From the NCBI GenBank assembly GCA_007125435.1, contig SLDF01000356.1, forward strand, positions 1 to 10,409: 10,409 nucleotides of DNA. The letters are read 5' to 3'. The position numbers and the translations under genes are program-made. The DNA is from Saprospiraceae bacterium (lineage in GTDB: Bacteria > Bacteroidota > Bacteroidia > Chitinophagales > Saprospiraceae). This document shows positions 6,484 through 10,409 of the stretch, piece by piece. The notes beneath the pieces were generated by a model, which was not told the DNA's origin, searched no databases, and saw only the letters and a program-made list of their open reading frames with translations. The first letter of the stretch is position 1, and every line of letters begins with the position of its first letter.

Positions 6484-7860
6484 ATGAGGATACACTTGAT
6501 AGCGATAGGAGGTAGTGCCATGCATAATATAGCGCTAGCGCTGAAGGCCAATGGGCACGATGTGACCGGCAGTGATGACGAAATATATGATCCGGCGAGG
6601 ACTCGGCTAGAGGAGGCGGGGCTATTGCCGGATGACATCGGATGGGATACTGAGCGCATACATACCAGTATTGATCTAGTGATACTAGGGATGCATGCTC
6701 GGTCAGATAATCCTGAGCTGGCGAGGGCGCTGGAGCTGGGCGTGAAGGTGTATTCTTATCCGGAGTTTGTCTATGAAATGGCCAGGGGTAAGCAGCGGGT
6801 CGTGATCGCAGGTAGTCATGGTAAGACGACGACGACCTCGATGATCATGCATGTGCTCAAGGAGACAGGTGCGGACTTTGATTATCTGGTAGGAGCACAG
6901 ATACCGGGATTTGAACATACAGCTCGATTCTCTGATGCTCCGCTTATGGTCATAGAGGGCGATGAATACCTCAGTTCTTGCCTGGACAGGAGGCCTAAGT
7001 TTTTGCATTACAGGGCGAATATAGCTGTATTGACGGGCATAGCATGGGACCATATCAATGTGTTTCCGGAGTTTGAGACTTACAAAGATCAGTTTCGTCA
7101 ATTCATAGAGAGTATGGACAAAGAGGGGCAGTTGTTTTACTATGCCCACGATAGCGACATAGCTGACATAATGCTGACGGCTGATGCGCCAGCGGGGTCT
7201 AGTCCCTACAGTGTTTTTCCGGATGCTGATGAGCGCCACTATGGATCGGTGCTGGTAGATGGGGAATGGGTGGAGCTGGAAATGTTTGGCAGACACAACT
7301 TAGAGAATATGAACGCTGCATTTTGTGTTTGTGCCTCTATGGGCGTGTCGAAGAGGGCTTTTATAGATGCCATCAAGACCTTTAGCGGTGCGTCACGTCG
7401 ACTGCAAAAGTTTATAGACCATGATCAGGCTTGTGTGTTTTTTGATTTTGCCCATGCACCGTCTAAGGTGAAAGCAAGTATACAGGCGGTCAAGTTGCAA
7501 TATCATCATCTGGGCATCAGGGCAGTGCTGGAGCTACATACATTCAGCAGTCTGAACAAAGCATTCTTACAAGAATATGCCTACACTATGCGAGAAGCAG
7601 ACGAAGCCATTGTGTTTTATGATGAACATACGCTGGCCATGAAGCGAATGCCTGCTCTAGGTGAAAAGTATGTGAGGGAAGCCTTCATGCATGATAATCT
7701 GAAGGTATTTACTCAGAAAGATGAACTGCAAGCCTATCTGGAAGACGTGGACTGGGGCGGTTATTGTTCGCTGTTTATGAGCTCTGGTAACTTCATGAAA
7801 ATACCGGTAAAACAAATAGCGACCAAAAAGATAGACGACCATATGGCATCCATAAAATAA
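6484..7860 (+). CDS. mpl: Mpl, UDP-MurNAc : murein tripeptide ligase
   Basis: A 458-residue cytosolic Mur-family ligase that joins recycled L-Ala-gamma-D-Glu-meso-DAP to UDP-N-acetylmuramate, using ATP, in peptidoglycan recycling. From the chosen start the protein opens with the Rossmann-like loop HLIAIGGSAM (4-13). It then has the P-loop GSHGKTTT (110-117), EGDE (158-161), GRHNLENMNAA (269-279), DFAHAP (321-326) and ELHTFSSL (350-357), the last being characteristic of Mpl rather than MurC. An in-frame GTG at 6400 would add 28 residues. That extension is partly encoded by the structured repeat and lacks family character, so ATG 6484 is preferred. The gene has no close partner of its own, and pdhB follows after 60 nt with a separate -7 box. 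Bacteroidota genomes often carry this gene labelled peptidoglycan synthetase. Confidence 0.92.
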   Translation: MRIHLIAIGGSAMHNIALALKANGHDVTGSDDEIYDPARTRLEEAGLLPDDIGWDTERIHTSIDLVILGMHARSDNPELARALELGVKVYSYPEFVYEMARGKQRVVIAGSHGKTTTTSMIMHVLKETGADFDYLVGAQIPGFEHTARFSDAPLMVIEGDEYLSSCLDRRPKFLHYRANIAVLTGIAWDHINVFPEFETYKDQFRQFIESMDKEGQLFYYAHDSDIADIMLTADAPAGSSPYSVFPDADERHYGSVLVDGEWVELEMFGRHNLENMNAAFCVCASMGVSKRAFIDAIKTFSGASRRLQKFIDHDQACVFFDFAHAPSKVKASIQAVKLQYHHLGIRAVLELHTFSSLNKAFLQEYAYTMREADEAIVFYDEHTLAMKRMPALGEKYVREAFMHDNLKVFTQKDELQAYLEDVDWGGYCSLFMSSGNFMKIPVKQIATKKIDDHMASIK

Positions 7861-7887
7861 ACTTTATGGGATTAAAATGAATTATAT

Positions 7888-7895
7888 TACTTTTG
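7888..7895 (+). promoter_or_regulatory. Promoter -7 element of pdhB
   Basis: TACTTTTG matches TAnnTTTG exactly, 25 nt before the start codon. TTTA at 7863-7866 may serve as a poor -33 element, 21 nt upstream. Confidence 0.5.
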
Positions 7896-7920
7896 GGACT
7901 TCAAAAAAATTGAGATAAAG

Positions 7921-8907
7921 ATGTCAAGAGAATTAACACTAAGAGATGCATTGAATGAGGCAATGTCCGAAGAGATGCGTCGTGATGATACTGTATTATT
8001 ACTAGGTGAAGAAGTAGCGGAGTACAACGGCGCTTACAAAGTGAGTAAAGGCATGTTGGACGAGTTTGGGCCGGAGCGCGTTATTGATACACCGATTGCT
8101 GAGCTAGGGTTTGCCGGTATTGGCGTCGGTGCAGCTATGAATGGACTGCGGCCAATAGTCGAGTTTATGACCTGGAATTTTGCTGTTTTGGCATTTGACC
8201 AGATCGTTAATAATGCAGCGAAGACATTATCTCAATCCGCAGGTCAGTTCAAATGTCCGATAGTATTCAGAGGCCCTACCGGTGCTGCCGGCCAGTTGGC
8301 TCAGCAGCACAGTCAGACCTTCGAGTCATGGATGGGGAATATTCCGGGTATCAAAGTTATCTCTACAGTCGATCCATATGATGCTAAAGGCTTATTGAAA
8401 AGTGCAATCAGAGACGACGATCCCATCTGTATGATGGAGTCAGAGATTTGCTATGGCGATAAGGGCGAAGTGCCGGAAGAAGAATACCTGGTACCCATAG
8501 GCAAGGCCAAGGTGGCCAGAGAGGGAAGTGATGTGACACTGGTATCCTTCAATAAAATGGTCAAGGTGTGCATGGAAGCTGCTGATGAACTGGAGAAAGA
8601 GGGTATCTCAGCAGAGGTGATTGACCTTAGAACCATACGCCCGCTTGACTTCCAGACGATAGTAGACTCCGTAAAAAAGACCAACCGCATAGTGGCAGTG
8701 GATGAATCCTGGCCTATGTATGGTGTGTCAGCAGAAATCGCCTATGAAATACAAAAGTATGCATTTGACTATCTGGATGCTCCTGTGACGCGAGTAAACT
8801 CTGCCGATACATCCTTGCCTTATGCACCGACACTTGTGGAGGCCTATTTGCCCAATGCAGAGAAAGTCATCAAGGCCGTGAAGGATGTGATGTACATGAA
8901 TGCATAG
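7921..8907 (+). CDS. pdhB: Pyruvate dehydrogenase E1 component, beta subunit
   Basis: A 328-residue beta subunit of the thiamine-diphosphate-dependent E1 heterotetramer. E1 decarboxylates pyruvate and passes the acetyl group to the lipoyl E2 of the pyruvate dehydrogenase complex. The sequence shows GEEVAEYNGAYKVSKG (29-44), the cofactor-activating Glu61 in DTPIAELGFAGIG, GPTGAAGQLAQQHSQ (118-132) with the conserved catalytic His130, a C-terminal transketolase domain with VIDLRTIRPLD, and DESWPMYG before the end. The length is normal and the protein complete. The alpha subunit and E2 are not in the window, as these genes are often scattered in Bacteroidota. A branched-chain 2-oxoacid dehydrogenase beta subunit is the main alternative. 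The sequence looks closer to bacterial PdhB, but substrate cannot be proved from it. Confidence 0.92.
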   Translation: MSRELTLRDALNEAMSEEMRRDDTVLLLGEEVAEYNGAYKVSKGMLDEFGPERVIDTPIAELGFAGIGVGAAMNGLRPIVEFMTWNFAVLAFDQIVNNAAKTLSQSAGQFKCPIVFRGPTGAAGQLAQQHSQTFESWMGNIPGIKVISTVDPYDAKGLLKSAIRDDDPICMMESEICYGDKGEVPEEEYLVPIGKAKVAREGSDVTLVSFNKMVKVCMEAADELEKEGISAEVIDLRTIRPLDFQTIVDSVKKTNRIVAVDESWPMYGVSAEIAYEIQKYAFDYLDAPVTRVNSADTSLPYAPTLVEAYLPNAEKVIKAVKDVMYMNA

Positions 8908-8958
8908 ACAATGAAGTGGGGATAGTAATCGACCTCATGTCACATAAGAAAAGCACGC

Positions 8959-8972
8959 ATTTGTGCACAAAT
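8959..8972. other. 14-bp perfect palindrome between convergent genes
   Basis: ATTTGTGCACAAAT is fully self-complementary and lies between the pdhB stop and the tadA stop, overlapping the first base of the latter. It has no T-tract, so it is not a standard terminator. It may be a binding site, a weak structure, or chance. Confidence 0.4.
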
Positions 8973-9439
8973 TATGACGATCCTTTCTTCAGTCTGAGCT
9001 GTTGAAAAAAGTCTTTCATGAGTTGCTCACAGCGATCTTGTCGGATGCCAAATAGCACCTTAGTTTTAGGGTGCAGCATCTCGTTGCCAAATCGCATATA
9101 ACCGTTCTTGGCGTCCTCAGCGCCATAGACCAGTTTGCCTATCTGAGCCCATCGCAGGGCAGCAGCGCACATCGGGCAGGGCTCGAGTGTGACGTACAGT
9201 GTACATTGGCTGAGGTATTTTCCGCCAATATGATCAGAGCCTGCTGTGATGGCAATCATCTCAGCATGAGCCGTGACATCATTCAGCATTTCAGTTTGAT
9301 TGTGCGATTTTGCTATGATCATTCCATTGGGTGCGACTAAGACACAGCCTACCGGCACTTCGCCCTGCTCCAGAGCTTTCTCGGCCTGTATCAATGCTTG
9401 ATCCATGTAGTAGTCATCACTTTGTATATGTAGTGGCAT
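8972..9439 (-). CDS. tadA: TadA-type tRNA adenosine deaminase
   Basis: A 155-residue zinc deaminase that converts A34 to inosine in the anticodon of tRNA-Arg(ACG), allowing it to read CGN codons. It has the cytidine/deoxycytidylate-deaminase fold with VPVGCVLV (28-35), the zinc and proton-shuttle motif HAE (His58, Glu60) within NDVTAHAEMIAI, and the second zinc motif PCPMC (Cys88, Cys91). RWAQIGKLVYGAEDAKNG (96-113) and the C-terminal basic tail LRLKKG are as in TadA. The length is usual for the family. A guanine deaminase of related sequence is less likely given the NDVTAHAE context. The gene is monocistronic, converges on pdhB, and has its own -7 box. Confidence 0.88.
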   Translation of the reverse strand: MPLHIQSDDYYMDQALIQAEKALEQGEVPVGCVLVAPNGMIIAKSHNQTEMLNDVTAHAEMIAITAGSDHIGGKYLSQCTLYVTLEPCPMCAAALRWAQIGKLVYGAEDAKNGYMRFGNEMLHPKTKVLFGIRQDRCEQLMKDFFQQLRLKKGSS

Positions 9440-9459
9440 CGGTCCATTTGATTTGAAGT

Positions 9460-9467
9460 CAAATATA
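9460..9467 (-). promoter_or_regulatory. Promoter -7 element of tadA
   Basis: TATATTTG on the minus strand matches TAnnTTTG exactly. A transcript would start near 9454, leaving a leader of about 15 nt. No good -33 TTG is seen. Confidence 0.5.
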
Positions 9468-9602
9468 AACGTAAGTTTATTTATCGGAGAATTGGGTGCG
9501 GATAAATGTTAAAATCCTCTCCTCGAAACCCTATTGCATAAAGCGGGTTAAACTCCCTATTGTCCATAAGAATTTTTCAGGTGTTTTACATTTTATAGCT
9601 TT

Positions 9603-9717
9603 GGGCATCACCCTCCTCCTATCGTCGTCGGGTCGCTACGCTCCGGGGCTCGCTATTCGCTCGGTCCTTCGGACTCACTCGCATACGCTCGTGACCCACT
9701 CCGCATCGCTGATGCAT
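9603..9717 (-). repeat. Structured interspersed repeat, copy B (inverted)
   Basis: It is the reverse orientation of the element at 6284-6416. It opens GGGCATCACCCTCC and closes CATCGCTGATGCAT, with shared internal CGGGTCGCTACG and GCTATTCG. It is about 18 bp shorter. Its centre is a different, short hairpin (GTCC-TTC-GGAC, 9664-9674), so the arms are conserved and the middle is not. Confidence 0.8.
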
Positions 9718-9750
9718 GATCAGGAGAAATGCTATTTTGAAGTACACACC

Positions 9751-9771
9751 TTATACACAGAATTTGTATAA
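9751..9771. promoter_or_regulatory. Operator-like inverted repeat before the Rpn-like gene
   Basis: Perfect 7-bp arms TTATACA (9751-9757) and TGTATAA (9765-9771) flank a 7-nt spacer. The right arm overlaps the possible -33 TTG (9764-9766). A repressor site is conceivable. The region is AT-rich, so chance cannot be excluded. Confidence 0.4.
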
Positions 9772-9794
9772 AATTCGAACAAAGCTTATATTTA
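9764..9794 (+). promoter_or_regulatory. Candidate promoter of the Rpn-like gene
   Basis: TTG (9764-9766), a 20-nt spacer and TATATTTA (9787-9794, one mismatch to TAnnTTTG) give normal spacing. Transcription would then begin at or very near the ATG at 9799, implying an almost leaderless message. Confidence 0.35.
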
Positions 9795-9798
9795 CTCT

Positions 9799-10409
9799 AT
9801 GAACCCTTTACCACGCAACATAAACCCCTTTACCGACTTCGGTTTTAAAAAGCTCTTTGGAGAGGAAGCAAGTAAGGATATCTTGCTGGATTTCTTAAAT
9901 GCAGTATTGGAAGAAGAGGTAGGTGAAATTGTGGACTTAGAATACGCCAAGAATGAGCATCTTGGTACTTCAGAACTAGATCGCAAGGTGGTATTTGATA
10001 TCTTTTGCAGGACAGCGAGCGGAGAGCGGATTATCATCGAGATGCAAAAGTTTTTTCAGACCCACTATAAAGAGCGATCTTTGTATTACACTACATTCGC
10101 CATTCAAGAGCAGGCAGTAAAGGGAGAGTGGGATTTTAGGTTATATCCGGTGTATTGTATTTCCTTATTGGATTTTGTTTTGAGAGATCCAGAGGTTGAC
10201 TCTGAAAAATATTTCCACACAGTAAAACTGCTTGAAGTGGAAACAGGAAAGGTATTCAATGACAAACTGAGCTTCATTTACATAGAGACGCCCAAGTTCA
10301 ATAAAAATGTTGAGGACTTGGAAACTAAATTTGAGAAATGGATGTATTTGTTAACACGATTGGAGTTTTTAGAGCGTCTCCCTGAAGCACTTCAACACAA
10401 AATATTTGA
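9799..10409 (+). CDS. Rpn/YhgA-like PD-(D/E)XK nuclease, 3' end outside window
   Basis: 203 codons are readable and the frame is still open at the window edge, so the C-terminus is missing. The protein belongs to the PDDEXK_2 group often annotated as transposase, related to the Rpn recombination-promoting nucleases, which cut DNA and raise RecA-independent recombination in E. coli. The family N-terminus is present (NPFTDFGFKKLFG, 9-21). Candidate catalytic residues are Asp67 in VVFDIFC and Glu81/Gln83 in IIIEMQKFFQ, the D-ExQ form of the nuclease core. RSLYYTTFAIQEQ (93-105) and YPVYCISLLDF (116-126) are also typical. It has no inverted terminal repeats of an insertion sequence. These genes are usually present in many copies per genome. 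Upstream lie a dyad and a possible leaderless promoter. Confidence 0.85.
   Translation, partial: MNPLPRNINPFTDFGFKKLFGEEASKDILLDFLNAVLEEEVGEIVDLEYAKNEHLGTSELDRKVVFDIFCRTASGERIIIEMQKFFQTHYKERSLYYTTFAIQEQAVKGEWDFRLYPVYCISLLDFVLRDPEVDSEKYFHTVKLLEVETGKVFNDKLSFIYIETPKFNKNVEDLETKFEKWMYLLTRLEFLERLPEALQHKIF

Larger units (their letters stand above)
9440..9798. other. Divergent intergenic region between tadA and the Rpn-like gene
   Basis: It contains the tadA promoter (9460-9467), about 130 nt with no recognised feature (9468-9602), the inverted structured repeat (9603-9717), and a dyad plus promoter before the nuclease gene. I find no credible coding sequence. Confidence 0.7.

Noticed and set aside
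6200..6659. Minus-strand reading frames of 72-105 residues across the repeat and the start of mpl
   Set aside because: They overlap each other and mpl, run through the structured repeat, and have no family features.
6703..7296. 197-residue minus-strand frame inside mpl
   Set aside because: It lies wholly opposite the well-supported mpl gene, and its composition is that of an antisense shadow.
6484..7860. Reading this gene as murC
   Set aside because: The motif ELHTFSSL and the overall sequence point to Mpl, and no other cell-wall biosynthesis genes adjoin.
9496..9771. 91-residue plus-strand frame in the tadA/nuclease gap
   Set aside because: Much of it is translation of the inverted repeat copy, and it has no protein-like features or conserved motif.

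Overview
The window looks like a chromosomal segment of a Bacteroidota bacterium, most likely a Saprospiraceae-type lineage. The grounds are: near-exact TAnnTTTG promoter -7 elements in front of several genes, no clear Shine-Dalgarno sequences, lipoproteins with an acidic export signal after the lipid cysteine, a stand-alone MnmD methyltransferase, and a YtxJ-type bacilliredoxin. No rRNA, tRNA, CRISPR array or intact insertion sequence is visible.

Left part (1-1842): two tandem copies of a terminator-leader-gene unit of about 0.9 kb, each coding for a 219-residue lipoprotein with an EGF-like cysteine pattern. The copies are nearly identical at both ends but sharply divergent in a central block. 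The window opens inside a terminator equivalent to the one between the two genes, so a further copy may lie upstream. A different, strong terminator closes the array. Next (1971-2064) come repeats with an exact 32-bp period and a -7 box, placed just before a 427-residue AAA ATPase of the DUF4143 type.

Middle (3442-6170, minus strand): a compact five-gene operon. In transcription order it holds a 42-residue lipoprotein, ytxJ (bacilliredoxin), mnmD (tRNA wobble-uridine methyltransferase), a 400-residue exported protein of unknown function, and a 55-residue ORF whose start overlaps the preceding stop (TAATG). A TATCTTTG box lies upstream.

Right part (6284-9717): mpl (murein tripeptide recycling ligase) and pdhB (pyruvate dehydrogenase E1 beta) on the plus strand, and tadA (tRNA adenosine deaminase) convergent to them. 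This block is bracketed by two inverted copies of a structured repeat of about 115-133 bp. One copy abuts mpl and creates a false upstream start for it. The window ends inside an Rpn/YhgA-like PD-(D/E)XK nuclease gene (9799 to the edge), preceded by a promoter-like inverted repeat.

Most of the genes are housekeeping. The less ordinary parts are the mosaic lipoprotein array, the 32-bp repeats before the DUF4143 ATPase, the two small ORFs of the minus-strand operon, and the inverted structured repeats.
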